64,000 nucleotides of DNA, taken from Dermatemys mawii. Taxonomy: Eukaryota; Chordata; Testudines; Dermatemydidae. Shown here piece by piece: positions 22,426 through 35,708 of the stretch; position 1 is the first letter of the stretch; each line of letters opens with the position of its first letter. The stretch is from positions 13,477,931 through 13,541,930 of the forward strand of contig ML677365.1 in the NCBI GenBank assembly GCA_007922305.1, given 5' to 3'. Under the pieces are notes generated by a model. That model was not told the origin of the DNA and did not search any database. It saw nothing but the letters and a program-made list of their open reading frames with translations. Made by a program: the position numbers and the translations under genes.

Positions 22426-23674
22426 AAATTCTCTATTATAGGTGGGGTTTTGTATCAGTTAAATATTAGCTGTTTGTTAAGCTTTTAAATAGTTGCAGTG
22501 AATATCATACCATCTGCAAATATGTATTTGATTTAAATGACAAACTACATCTATTCTGTTTGTGTTTTCTTGACATCTCTCCATTTTAAAGTTTTGCTGC
22601 TGGGTCTGCAGTATATAATTATATATAAATTATATTAAAATGAGTTTCAATGGGCTAATTTGGCTAAATTATTCTCAAATGAGGTTGAACTGCTTTTCTT
22701 AAATCATTTCAATTTGTTTGCAAATGAATTTTAAATAGAATTTTCCTACCATTAACACAAGTTAGTCCTATAGACATTTGGCCACATTGGCTAAAAGGCT
22801 GAGGTTCTACAGTACGATACATTACAAGTGAAAGAATAGCTTATTTTTAAACTCCAGTGTCTTGTAGCTAGGCTTATTGTATGGCCAAACTCTTGCTGTT
22901 TAAATAGATGACTAGTCTAACATTTTACGGCATTTCAATTTTATTGGCCACACTTAATGGCAGATGCTAAAGAACACATTTTTTTGTGCTGTAGTTTTTC
23001 TTTAATGATGAGTTTGCTTTGACAGCCAGGTAGACACTGTGATAATCCTAAAGACTGGTTTAGACAGTGTTCTCTTAGTATGTTTTCAGTGTGGATCTTT
23101 GTTTTGAATTGCTGGCCATAAACAGAGAAGCCATTAAATAATGCATAAATATGAGCATTGTCTTTATTCTTTCCTGTTAGGCTGTGTCCCATACTATAAA
23201 TAGTTGTATAAGATTTCCAGCTTGCTTTGCAATGTCCGGGGTGGCACTGACTCATTTTTGCTCTATGTGCTATTTGGATACTGTTTACTGTATACCTTCA
23301 GCCTGCCTATTTTATGTGGTCTTGTTCCATTTTTATTGTTGCTAATCATCCAAAGATCCCAATAATTTTTCCTCTTAGCAACATGAAACTTTCTCTCTCT
23401 CTCTCATTGGATTCATTTACCAGCATGGACTTTCCAGTGGATGAATCCAGTCTCATAGTGTTGTGTTGTTGCATTGCCTAGTTATATGTTGCTCTGCCGA
23501 ATATTAAAGAGTGCAGTTTACCTACCTGGCCTTTTATGAATTTGTGTTTTTCTGCCTTTTCCAGGACAGAAGTAGAGTCCAGTAAACAAAAGAGAAACTA
23601 TTCGAGAGGCAGCATACAGCAGGCGGTATGTACATAAGAAAAGTTATGTTCTCTCTTGAATGAATTAAGGTAAA
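22426..23674. other. Unassigned AT-rich stretch
   Basis: No recognisable gene or repeat apart from a short (ct)n tract near 23391-23404. Confidence 0.5.
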
Positions 23675-23682
23675 CCATAGAT

Positions 23683-24536
23683 CGGGGTGGGCAAACTTCC
23701 ACATCCGGGACTAGACATTGTATGGCGGGCCATGAATGCTCACAAAATTGGGGTTGGGGTGTGGGGCTCTGGTTGGGGGTGCGGGCTCCATGGTGGGGCC
23801 AGAAATGAGGAGTTCAGGGTCCCGGAGGGGGGTCTGGGCTGGGGTGGGAGAGTGGGGTGCAGAGGCGGGGTGAGGGTTCTGGCTGGGATTGAGGAGTTTG
23901 GGGTATGGGAGGGTGCTCCAGGCTGGGACCAAGGAGTTTGGAAGGTGAGAAGGGGATATGGGCTGGGGTGGGGGTTTAGAGGGGCAGCGAGGGCTCCAGC
24001 TGGGGATGTGGACTCTGGTGTGGGTGTAGGGATGAGAGGTTTGGGGTGCCAGAGGGTGCTCCAGGCTGGAATCGATGGGTTTGGAGGAGGGGGATCAGGG
24101 CTGGGGCAGGGACTTGGGGTGTAGGGGAAACGCTCAGGGTGCAGGTTCTGGGCGGCACTTACCTCAAGCATCTCCTGAAAGCGGCAGCATGTCCCTTGTC
24201 CAGCTCCTACACGGAGGCTTGGCCAGGCATCTCTGAATGCTGACCCATCCACAGGCACCGCCCCTGCAGCTTCCATTGGCCATGGTTCCCAGCCAATGGG
24301 AGCAGTAAGGGCAGCATGGATAGCAGAGTCCTCTGGCTGCCTCTACGCGTAGGGGCAGAGAGGGGCCATGCCACTGCTTCTGGGAGCCGCATGGAGTGGC
24401 CTCTGACCCTGTTCCCCAGCTGGAGTGCTGGAGTTGGGCAAGCCCCAGACCCTGCTCCCCAGCGGGAATTTGAGGGCCAAATTAAAATGGCTGGTGGGCC
24501 AGATCCAGCCCACGGGCCATAGTTTGCCAACCTCTG
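23683..24536. mobile_element. hAT-type element with G-rich interior and perfect 8-bp TSD
   Basis: The left end cggggtgggcaaact and the right end agtttgccaacctctg are inverted copies. The 8-bp ccatagat flanks it at 23675-23682 and 24537-24544. The interior from about 23745 to 24150 is a degenerate G-rich repeat based on units such as ggctggggtggg and gtttggggtg. Minus-strand ORFs rich in Pro and Ser run through it but are a by-product of the base composition. Non-autonomous. Confidence 0.85.
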
Positions 24537-24965
24537 CCATAGATCCAAGGAATCAGTGCTCATTCCTAAAGACTGAAATGACACTTATTAAGAGCAAAGT
24601 TTCACAATTTAAATAGAATAAAGGCAGATTGTGGGTGTAAAGCCACAGCCCAGCCATAGGGTGTGTGCAGAACCACATCACCCCAGATGATGTCCCTGGG
24701 GCACAGTTCAGCTTTTGTGGGCTCAGTCCCACTGCCCGATGTTGAGGGATGGCAGGGATACTGCTTTGCCCTTATTTGTCTTCTCTCTGCATCTTTAATG
24801 GGGTTAAATGCCACTATTGGTGTTACCATTACTCAGTGCTTAACCTCCAGGGATGAAATTCTCCCCTGTGCCGAGGGACAGCACAAGACTGAACTTCAGA
24901 CCCCAAACCTGGACCATTTTGTTCTATGTGACTTGCCCAGTGTCACAAACCAAGTGAGTGTAAGG

Positions 24966-25288
24966 CAGCGGTTCTCAAACTGGGGGTTGTGACCCCCCCA
25001 GGGGTCACGGGGTGATTCCAGGGGGGTTGCGAGCTCCCGTTGCATTTGGCGGTATTTCGGTGGCTGCTCCGAATGAGGGAGTGTGTCCGCCAAAAAGCCT
25101 CCGAGCAGAACTCTTCTGCTTTCGGGGCATTTCAGCGGACACACAGAGAAACACTGTGTGTCCGCCAAAATGCCGCCGAAACTGGAACAGTTGAATTCGG
25201 TGGCTTTTTGGTGGACATACCTCAGGGGCTGCAGCGGACGCGGCACAGCGAAAAGGGGTCTCAAACCAAAAAAGTTTGAGAACCCCTG
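24966..25288. mobile_element. hAT MITE (cagcggttctcaaact ends)
   Basis: The left end cagcggttctcaaactgggg and the right end agtttgagaacccctg are inverted. gtgtaagg (24958-24965) and gtgtaaga (25289-25296) form an 8-bp duplication with one mismatch. The interior repeats tgtgtccgccaaaa and a gctgctccga-type segment in several orientations. ORFs inside are not coding. Confidence 0.85.
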
Positions 25289-25296
25289 GTGTAAGA

Positions 25297-27065
25297 ACTG
25301 GAAATAGAGCTCTAGTCTCCTGCTTCCCTCTCTAGTCACCTGGATCATAGCATCTCCAAGCGGTGATGCCTACTCAAGTTACAGTGACAACTGCCAATTT
25401 GTTTTACGTTTTAGTGTTGCACAGTTCTGTTGCCATGTTGCTCTCGCTGCTCTGTGATGTGCATTTTTCTACTGGTGGAGAATGTGGAGAAATCATCTAG
25501 TTTTCACCTGTGATTGGGAGATGAGGGATCTCTGTTGTGATTGACTAAAAAGTATTATTGTGACAAAGGATACAAAAGTACGTAACGTAATCAGGCCCCC
25601 TTTCAATCCATGTATGGAATAGTTTTCAATTCCCAGTTAAATTCAGGTAAAAGAGAAATAACTATTAATTGTATAGAAATTATTTATATATTATTACAAC
25701 GTCAGGGCAAATCCACTGGCTGCTGCCAGCTGTCTTTCATTTACCTTTGGTGAGCTCCAAGTCCCACAATAGAAAGACTCCTATTGACTTCTCTGGGCAC
25801 TTGGCATCATTTAGGCATTGAATTCAATTGAACGGTTCATAAGGTAAAGTTAAGCATGTGCATAAGCGTTGCGGGATTGGAGAGTTGTATTGTGTATATC
25901 TCTGCCTATGAATTGTCACCTGAGGCAAACAAGTCATAATTCTATTTCTTTTTGGGGGGATTGTTGATAAAAAGTGGTACAAAATATCACCCCTTTCCTG
26001 CAGATCTGTGTATTTATACAACCAGATTAAGAGTCTGGCAAAGTGTGAGAGGGGATCATGATAGTCCCTATAGTCACCTAAGCCTTTTTCAGGGGATTGG
26101 GTAGGGAAAGGAAGAGAGGCAAGTTTTTTTGTTTTCTATCTCTGTGGGGCAATGCTATTTGTTTTATGCTGCCAATGCATGGGGATGTACTAGCTGCTAA
26201 TACTGTAGGAGTGACTAATGCATGTCTGTGTCAAGGCAATGCAAGATGTATAGGTTCTATTATGAATGTAGCCTCTGTGCTTGGATTTATGCAAGTAAAA
26301 TACATTCATGGTATAGATGTCCAAAAATCAGTGTTTTGAAGCATGTGAAAAGATGGATTTGCAAGTTTAGAGAATGAGTTAAGGCTGCTTTGGTCTATGG
26401 TGATTGAGGCTGTAACAGATAAAGACTGTAACAGTTCAGCTTCTGCAGATTTGTAAAAAGGTAATAATAGAAACTTTCTTGTCAAAGAAAGTGGTTATTT
26501 TCACCTGTTTTCATATGTGACCAAATCCTACAGTTTTTACCTCCTATTGAAATCAACAGGAGTTTTGCCTGTGTCAAGCCATCAGGATTAGCCCCATGAT
26601 GGCTAAACCCATAGAAATTACTCCTACGATGCATTAAAAAAACGTTTCACTCTAATTTAGAATCTTCTGAGTATCAGAGGGAGAGAAAGGTGAAAAGAGC
26701 TTATTACCAAAGAATGGGGAAAGATGTCAGGTCTAAGCCAGAAAACCAATGCCAGTGTGCTTTCATACTGCCTCTTGTATGAAGACTAACGCTATAAGAA
26801 CTCTCTCTATTATCTCTGGAGGAAAAAGTTAATGTAGTATCTGCCAGAAATACGGTGTACTAGAACAGCACATTCCCATGCCAAGAATAAAACTATGAAG
26901 CACCGTCTCTGATGAGCCATTCTTTTTATTCTGGTCTGAATTGTGCTTGTCCTGTAATCAAAGGGAAGGCAAGCAACTAACGCTGGCAATTTAATCTGAC
27001 AATTACAGTTTATCCATCCAACTATGTGAGGGACAAATTAGCTGCTCGTGGTGAGCTGGAAAATG
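25297..27065. other. Unassigned stretch with old palindromic repeat
   Basis: No gene seen. 26520-26605 (accaaatcctacagttttta ... caacaggagttttgcc) is another copy of the dispersed old palindromic repeat; 25740-25800 may be a weaker one. An 80-codon ORF at 26097 has no recognisable motif. Confidence 0.45.
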
Positions 27066-27073
27066 ATTTAAAG

Positions 27074-27520
27074 CAGGGGTGGCCAACCTGAGCCTGAGAA
27101 GGAGCGAGAATTTACCAATGTACATTGCCAAAGAGCCACAGTAATAATACATCAGCAGCCTCCATCAGATCCCCCCGCCCCCGCTCCCAGTGCCTCTCAC
27201 CCACCAGCAGCCCCACCGATCAGCACCCCTTCCCCCTTCCCAAACCTCCCAATCAGGTATTTTGTGGCATTTTGTGGTGTGCAGAAGGCTCAGGGTGGGG
27301 GGGAGGAGCGAGGGCACAGCAAACTCAGGGGAGGGGTGGGAAGGCATGGAGTGGGGGCAGGACCTGTGGCAGAGTCAGGGGTTGAGCAGTGAGCACCCCC
27401 GGCACTTTGGAAAGTGGGCACCGGTGGCTCCAGCCCTGGAATCGGTGCCTATACAAGGAGACACGTATTAACTTCTGAAGGGCCACATGTGGCTCCAGAG
27501 CCACAGGGTGGCCACCCCTG
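27074..27520. mobile_element. hAT element with perfect 8-bp TSD (caggggtggccaac ends)
   Basis: The left end caggggtggccaacctg and the right end gggtggccacccctg are inverted. atttaaag occurs at 27066-27073 and again at 27521-27528. The interior is GC-rich, with ggagcgagaatttac near the left end and ggccacatgtggctccagag near the right. Non-coding. Confidence 0.88.
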
Positions 27521-27528
27521 ATTTAAAG

Positions 27529-28849
27529 GCAAGAGACATAGTGATGACATGTTCAGTACAGCAGGGAAAGGAAATAGAGTTGGTTATTTATTGTGTCCAA
27601 ATTCAATACAGATGATATATTTTCCTCAGCTAAATAATGCCTTAGGAGGAGCATTGAGAGTGGGGGGAGGAAGAGGGAGTGACAGTGACAGCGTGTGGAT
27701 GATTAGCCCATTTCCTTATTCTGGAGGCCCCTTGGATGTTCACACATTATGTATTTCTGCGATGGTAACTCTAAAAAGCATAGAACCACCTAGAGATGAT
27801 TGGCTGAAATCCTTGTCCATGTGCAAGTCCAACAGACTTGGCATAGAAGTTTTTAACAATGGGGCGCAATGTTACACGTAAAAATGAAGCATTGATAGAG
27901 TATCCAGAATACCAACTGTGAACAATTTCCTCTGTCACACGGAGCAGCCACATCACTGACTGTACAAGGAAGTTTGGGTCAGGTACACTCAATATTTGTC
28001 TTGGAGACATTTCTGTTTGTATGAGAATTCAGACTTACTAACAACTCTACATTTCTTATATTTACTAAGGCACTGAAACCAGGCGACATTTTAAAACAAA
28101 CTGTGTGAATCCTGTGATGAGCTTTTCATGCTTTGTATGGTTACCAGGGGCTTCTCTCTTTCAGATGGTTTCTGTATCTTATTTTCACCAGTTAAGGGTG
28201 TGGAAATATGCTGCAATTGGCCACCCATGAACGGGTTGCTAAATACTACAGTCATTTACAAAAGAAAACAGTTTCCCTTTGCCAAAAGCTAATCTGCCTT
28301 TAAGTGCTGCAGTGTAATGGAAAGAATTGTGCCAGAATCAAGAAAATTCCAAGAGAGGAAAAAATAATTCAACAGCCTGGTTTCTGAATGTGGACGATGA
28401 AACATAATGTCAAATATGCTGTCGACTCATTTTTCAAAAAGAAAACAGGCTACTCATCATGAGCCAGTTCATGTAACGCTGACATTGAGTGTTGCTTATA
28501 TGGGAGGTCTCAGTGCTGACAAAAAAAAAAAAAACCTCTCAAAAAACAAGAGAAAACCCCTGAGTGTTAATTAGCTATTATAATATTAACTAACAGCAGT
28601 TATTTGAATAAGATAAACTGTACAAGAGTAGACAACAGCAGCCTCAGAAAACTTCCAGCTCTGCTCCATATGCCTTTATTTACAAATGGAGACTTGCAGT
28701 GAGCAAGCTTTGAGCAGAGGATTTTTCTGCTGTCATCAACCTTAAAATCAAGCTCCTGTGTGATTTTTTGACCCTATTTTATATTTGGGAGGCAGTGTCA
28801 CTTTCTAGGGTGCAATCCAGACTAGTAAGGGATTGTGTCTCCACCTTCC
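27529..28849. other. Unassigned stretch
   Basis: No recognisable gene or repeat family. A 14-base A run lies near 28520. Confidence 0.5.
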
Positions 28850-29690
28850 TGCAACTGTGGGTCCTTCACAATGCTTTGCTGCTGTAGCTCCCAACCTGGG
28901 CCCCTCACAAACATCCAGACAGCATGCAGGGCACACCCTGAGTGTCTGTGTATAGTTGCAGCCTGCCAGCAACACTCCAGTCACCAGCCTTGGTTACCAC
29001 TTTCAGGATGACCCCAACATCCTCTCAGTCCTGAATTTCCCTAAAAATGTGTGTTCTGCACTGTCCAGATGTTAGAGGGCCATTCCCCTTGTAAGGGGTC
29101 TATCAATATTCAGAGGTGTGCTTTTTAATTGGAGTTTCCAAAACACTGGATCAGTTCTGATTAAAGAATAGAACAAGTTTATTTAACTATAAAGAGAGAG
29201 ATTTTGCATGAGTACAAGTACAAGGTATTAAAGTCAGAAATGGTTACAATAAAAATAGAGAGAAAATGCTTTCTAATAACTAAAACTGAACAAACTAGAC
29301 TCTGCTCAAGGTAAAATCCTTGCCACATGTTCCCAGCAAGAAGGCTGACCAAATTCTCACCTCAGAACCCCTCCCAAAGTCCAAAATCTGATTCCTTTGT
29401 TGTCTTAGGTGAAAGAGAGTGAGAGAGATAGGGAGAGAAAGAGAGAATAACTGGGGTATTTTGCCCATCCCTTTTATAGTCCAGATATCCTTTGAAATGC
29501 ATTTTCCTGAGGGTTACCCCTTTATAAAGTTCCTTCCATATGTGAGGACAGAGACATGGAGTCTCATAGTGAAATTGGCTCCAAGTTGTTCATTGTTAAA
29601 ATGCAGATCGATCTGTTCCTGCCCCCCCCTTGCTGCCAAAGAATTCCCACTCGACCGGTGACTGCCAATCAGATTTGATGACATCTGGCT
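28850..29690. mobile_element. LTR-like interspersed repeat
   Basis: Contains ccttcacaatgctttgctgc near its start, aagaatagaacaagtttat, and ttttgcccatcccttttata near its end. The opening and general layout match the nested repeat at 5541. I take both to be LTR-derived. It contains a GA-rich tract (29411-29447). No terminal repeats or TSD could be defined. Confidence 0.4.
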
Positions 29691-32600
29691 AGAGGCAGCA
29701 GCTTGTTCTTTGTTTTATTTGTTTTCACCATGATGATATTGACCAGTAGGTTATTAGTTTTCATATTTTGTACAAAGATTATTATAGTAATGTGTAGGGT
29801 GTGAATACCGGTATACATTTGGTCACTGGCAGGGGGGTTGGTTTAGGATGTTTGGGTCTTGGGTTTTTTGGTTTGGTTTGGTTTTTTGTTTGGGGGTTTC
29901 TTTTTTCCCCTTTTCAGTGACAAAATGGATAAAGGGGGAATAGAAATAAAGAAGGAAAATGCAGGGGAGACAATGGAGGGGAAGGAAAAACAAAAATTTT
30001 CAAAACTAAAAATGCTTGCAATCCAGAAGTTGTGATTTTGAAAAAAATATGAAAAGCTTTGAATAAACAAAAGTTGTCCCTGTTCAAGACTTTGGAACTA
30101 AAATATTTTGATTTTTGTTTTCATTTTTCAATGAGATCTTGTTACAAGCAGCACCTGAGATCATTGTAATTGAAGGAGATGTAAGAGAAAAATACTTTTC
30201 TTTTCTTTTCTTTACTTTACTTGATGGCACTTTGTGTATAGTCGGTTTCCACTGTGGTTGTCAGTCAGTAACGCTCTGATCCTTCAAATACTTGTGTAAC
30301 TGTTTAACTTTACTCACCTGAGAAGCACCAATGGGAGTAAGGTTATCCATGTGCTTAGGTGATTGCAGGATCAAGGTCCTAGTTTTCCCTGCTGTTTATG
30401 TGGGTCTTCCACACAGTAAAAGGAGAGGAAAATATTTAGAAAATTGGAAAATATGATAATAAACCTATAAAAATATTGGCAGGAAGACTCAGGGACATGT
30501 GCAGTATCTGAAACTACTTGTAACACATATATGTAATTAACTAGCTATGTCCCCTGTATATATTACCCCTAAAGATATCCAAAGTCAACAATGAATTAAG
30601 CATTTTGAATAATGCTATACAATTTACCGATGGGATTAATAAATTATGGCATTTTTCCAGCAATTAGCACTAAGGTTTTTCATCTGTTGTAAATATTAAC
30701 AGTGTGTCCTGGTATTACAGTGACAGCAGTATGGAATTCATGCAAGTGTGCTTTCCAGTTCAGCATAGCTGCTACAACTCCAGGGCCAATTTCTAGCAAC
30801 AGGGCTCTGCAATGAGCTACTCTGGGAGGCAGAACCAGGGAGGAAATAATTCTGCAGAATCACTGCAGCTTCAGAGCTGGGCAGTTTGTATTTGCATACA
30901 GTATTTGTGAAGCCACAGACCTACTGTCCCTCCCCTGTCTTGCTCTTCAAAAAAACATGTATGGTGGGCGGCAGAGACCACCATGGAGCAGAGCATCATG
31001 GGTGGAGGCCCTCAAAACCTATTCCTTCTCCCCAGTTTCTGCAGTGTAAATGTATAATTTCCATGCATAGATGTGAGGGCAGGATTTGGTACTTAGCAAT
31101 AAGCTGGTGGAGTTTGTATTTTCACAGCCCAGTACAGGTCTCAGCTGCAGGCCTGGAATTAAAATTAAAATGATTGCTGGGATATTTTTAAAACATAACT
31201 GAGGAAAACAATTCATCTATCAAAATAATCTCGCTATTTAAATATAAGGAATCAGATTCATCCCTGTAACTATATTGCAATCTGTAGGCTAAATTCACCA
31301 AAACAAATAAACCAAATACGCCGAAGCATAAAGAATGAAGGATAATGTACACCAAGACTAATAGGCTGACAGAGGGAAATAGCAAAGCAGCAAATATCAC
31401 TTATGTTTGAGTGTGCACTGTGATCTGTTCTGCATGATTCAGAGGGAAAACTCACTGTTTTTTAAACCTTGTGTTCCCTGCTTCAGATCACAGACCTGAA
31501 TTGTGCCATACAAATACACTAACTTTTGAACTGCACTTACAGAACCACAGCCAGGTGCAAGACAAAACCTGCACATATTTGTCCCAGTCTGATCACATAA
31601 ATCAATAGCCCTAAAGATAGGTGATGACAAAATACTAGAATTATTCTTGTTAATCAAATAATCCCTTCTGTGAGACATTACGTCAAAACGGTTTATAGGT
31701 CTGCTGGAGTTTCTGGATGCTTCTACAATTCCCCTATAACACATATTAGAGAACTTTATCTTGGGAATTAATACTAGGTGCTGTTGCTCATACTATAACC
31801 CTTATATTTGCTGGGTCTTCTCACTGCTTGAAAAGACAGCTCCATAAAACCCCCCAAAAGCTGTAATCAAAATTATCTGACCATTCCATAACTAAGAGTA
31901 CAAATTGTTGGTTCTTGAAAACTGAATCATTATTGCTCTTTGAGAACAGAAATTACTGGTGCTAACGGCCATAACAAAAATGGAGAGCTTGGGATTTTCT
32001 TATAATGCTGCATTCGTGAGAAACTATCTTCCACCTGATTTGACTTGAACAATAATTCTTTCACTAGCCCATCATTCATGGATGGGAAGTAGTGAACCAC
32101 TTTTGTTTTATGGTTTTCATTTCAAAACCTCCACTGCTTGTAATCCCTCTTAGCCATTTGAAAAATAAAATGTCTTTTCCCATGGGCTTTGTCCATCCTA
32201 TTTGTCAGAGAGAGCAGAAGTTAACATGACTACATTTGCTGAGCTCTGTCTCAGTCTCTCTTTCTGTATCTACTTTGTTGGTTCCAATAGGAACGTAAAC
32301 AGCTCTTTTAAATACAAAGCTTAATGTGTTGGGTTTGGTATGTTACCTTTCTTGTTCTGTTTGCTTTTTTAAAGCAACAGAATTGTGAATATTTTAAAAA
32401 GGACTTTAAATATGTAAGAACTTCCATGACAATTTTCAGATGAAGTTGTAGTAAAAGAAAAGTGGGGGAGGGTTGTCAATCTTCATCTGGTGTGCAGTGT
32501 TGTAAAAAGTTGCTATGCGGGTTTACATTGGACTTCTGAATGTGCAAATGTCATCTTGTGCAGCTTACCTGCACTGTGTAAGTATTCTACTTAGCTTACA

Positions 32601-33057
32601 GCCGAAATAAAATGGATCTATTGTTAGCACTGCAAAGCCAGTACAGCAATGGGAGAAAGAACTGGATTCTATTCCTCCTCTTGTACCATCAACAATAAAC
32701 TAAGCCCTGGTTGCAGAATCTTATTACTGGTGGTAACGATGTAAAAGGCAGAACACAGATCACAAGGTAAGTTTACAGCACCAGAAGTTAGAAAACTAAT
32801 TAATGTAGTTGCAAGTGGAGGATGTTTGAAATGGAGTCTCTGCACTGTGTTCAGTCAGGATCTTTGGTGACAGAAGCAAGCAGAGACTTTCTAGTGCAGA
32901 GACTTTCTATTTCTAGTGATACTCTGACCTTTTGCTCTTGGAGTTCAATGTGCAGATGAGACCTCTTTAACACCCAGGATCTTACTGGGCACTAGATGGC
33001 TGATCTGGCTTGCATTAATGATTCCTGGCTGATGATACAGCAGGTCCAGTTTGTATA
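29691..33057. other. Unassigned stretch with low-complexity tracts
   Basis: No gene recognised. 29854-29900 is a (ggttt)n-like tract and 30196-30222 a (ttttc)n/(tttac)n tract. 30275-30385 (ctctgatccttcaaatac ... gattgcaggatcaagg) is an old palindromic repeat. 30390-33057 is free of repeats that I recognise. Confidence 0.5.
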
Positions 33058-33215
33058 TTCAGTTCATCACAAATTAAAGGACGATGGATTATTGGATGTT
33101 TTCTAAAAGATCTGCTCTAGGAATTATTTTGGAGAAGTTCTATGGCTTGTATTACACAATAGGTCAGACTAGATGATCACTGTGGTTCCTTCTGGCCTTG
33201 GTATCTGTGGCTCTG
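33058..33215 (+). mobile_element. CR1 LINE 3' end
   Basis: attacacaataggtcagac, tagatgatcactgtggttcc and ttctggccttggtatctgtg are the hallmark final bases of CR1 in turtles and birds. 5'-truncated, as usual for CR1; no coding part remains. Confidence 0.8.
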
Positions 33216-33237
33216 AGAGGAGATGAGGTGTAACCAT

Positions 33238-33480
33238 TACATAAGAACGACAACACTGGATCAGACCAAAGGTCCATCTAGTCCAGTATCCTGTCTACCG
33301 ACAGCAGCCAGTGCCAGGTGCCTCAGAGGGAATGAACAGGAAAAGTAATCATCAAATGATCCATCTCCTGTCGCCCATTCTCACTTCTGGCAAACAGAGG
33401 CTAGGGTCACCATCCCTGCCCATCCTGACTAATAGCTATTGATGGACCTATCCTCCATGAACATATCTAGCCATTTCTTT
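33238..33480 (-). mobile_element. CR1-like repeat, terminal segment
   Basis: ttacataagaacgacaacac, atcagaccaaaggtccatct, cagtgccaggtgcctcagag and atggacctatcctccatgaa are familiar from a very common turtle repeat. I interpret it as the 3' end of a CR1-clade LINE on the minus strand, less certainly than 33058. Confidence 0.6.
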
Positions 33481-35708
33481 TGCATCACACCTCCAGTAAG
33501 TAGGAGATCTTCTATCCCAAAATCCCTCCCAGAACTGAGCAGCCATACACCACTGATCCTAGTGTCATCTCTCCTTGTTAACTTATGGTGCGGGAATCTG
33601 CTGGTGCAACAGACTTTGTACTACTATTCCAGCAAAGAGGAGAGAGAGCACCAAGGTCTCTAATTTAATTTTGAGATGGTTGGGTCTTTCTTCCCTTCCT
33701 CCTAATTGTGGAAGGCTAGATTTCTTCACTTTAACATGCTAGCTTCATCCCTGTCCCTGCATTCTCCCCAGCTGTCATCAGAACCCCACTTCATCTCCTG
33801 GGAGGTCAGGAAGGTAATGTTCCCAAGGAGCAAATTGTTACATATGACAATCAGACTGGGCAGAGTCATGGACATTTCTCCAGGAAGCTGGACATTTTGG
33901 GAGTCCAAGGAATTGCTCTGCAGTCCCATTGAATATATAGGGAGGAAGAGATTGAGTCTCGTAGTAGTATCTGGGGTTGTGGAGTCTGGGAGCCTCTGAC
34001 TGAGAGGCGCTGCCTCTCCAAGCATCTTATATGAAAAAGCTGGAATATAAGACAGCAAGAGCTGCTAAAAGTACATATAGTTAATTCCAAGGGTTAACAT
34101 GGGTTGAGTTGCATAGCGTTGCAGACCTGGCCTGAACAATAGAGGGAGAGCTCTGAGTCTGCTCTCAGAAGGATTGGTTGCTTTTGGGATGGCATTTACA
34201 TTTCAGCAAATTATTTAAGCCCTAAAATTTTGTTGTGAGCTAAGCAAGTTCTATTGCATGGACTGTCTAGCTTCTTACATGAGTATCTATTCCTGTAGAT
34301 TCTGATCACCTGGCATTTCTGGAGGCCACCTTAAGCCCTGGCTAATTCCTTTATTCCCCTTTAACATCTCCAAAGCCCTACCTTCTTCTTTCTTCTCATG
34401 ACACAATTCATTACAACTTTCTTTCATTTGCACCTCGATACTACAGTTAATAGCCCACTCTAAATTCTAAGAAGGAAAAGGATGTTATGGTGGAATTAAG
34501 ACTGTATCAATAACAGAAGTGTAAAAAACATTACAAGGCTGTTGTAATTATCCCAAAACCATGTTCAGGAAATTTAGAGTTCAAGTTACAATTAAAAGGA
34601 AGCCGAACATGTTAAGGTATGGAATGCACAGGTAAAGTATCCAAACAACCTTCTGCCCTGCAATGACACCAGTAATAAGGATATGCTTATGATTAAGGCA
34701 TCATAGTGTTTGTGGTGCCAGGATAAATGAAACTGTTTTTTAAAGACATATGGTTTTCAATTTTTTTTTCATTTTTCCCTTCTCACTGTATCTCTTGCTG
34801 CGTAGCACCCAGCTGCTGTTCTGCTGACCTTCTGAGCAAAACTAATTTGGAGTTGGGGATTTTACCATATAAAAGTTAAAACAGTAAGTCAGGGGAATGA
34901 CAGTTTTTCAACCAGTAGTTGCAAACAGATGTGCTCTGCGCCCTCCAAAGGGTGAATGCTGTTGCTTTTCCTTTTGTGTGTGTTTTACTGATTTAACGCT
35001 TGTCCAGGATGCTGGAAAATGGTTTTGAATTAGATAAAGCACTGGGGAGAAGTGAAGCTGTCAGTCACATTGTTCTGTGGAGAAGCTCTTTCCCAGTCAT
35101 TGTTGGAGGCAGGCCTGACAGGATTTCAGCTAAACCCTGTAAAATAGAAACGTTGAATTTTAGGCTTCTGTTATTTTCTGTGTCATATCTTTGAGCTGGC
35201 TGAAAAATAATTATAATATTCACAGACATATAATTAGCATATCCTAATATCCTATAAATAATATCCTAATAAACAATATCCATATTTAAAGAACTTTGCT
35301 GCAGCCTGCCATTCTGCCTTTCTGAATATCTGCAGAAGGAATACATTTTAAAAAGGAGTGGGAATGGGTGGGGAGGGTTCCTTTTACATTAGAAGAGCAA
35401 GATTTGGTGGAGACATATTAGTTGGGCAGGAGACAGAAAAATAGAGCTTAAGTGGAACTTAAGTGTAGTCTAGGCCTTGTTCTGGCCTTCTGCACACAGG
35501 TGAATTTCACCTGAAGGCAGTGTCTTTGGTGCTGTTACTATAAAGACCTGTGTTGCTTGGTACTGTAGATTAAATTGTAGTTGCCCAAACAAAAAGCATA
35601 AATATGATTACAATAAAATGAGGAGTCTGCAATTGAATTTTTCAAAGATAAGAACTTGTGTAAACATAACGATCTACTTTCATCTAATCAAACATTGTTT
35701 GTTAAAGC
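33481..35708. other. Unassigned stretch
   Basis: No recognisable gene or repeat family. ORFs of 97-110 codons overlap on opposite strands at 33706-34090 without motifs. Confidence 0.5.

Noticed and set aside
23740..24276. Minus-strand ORF of 178 codons rich in Pro, Ser and Thr
   Set aside because: It lies in the G-rich low-complexity interior of a hAT element with perfect TSD. The length reflects lack of stops in C-rich codons.
33706..34090. Overlapping ORFs of 97-110 codons
   Set aside because: Opposite-strand overlap, no motif, ordinary base composition; likely chance.
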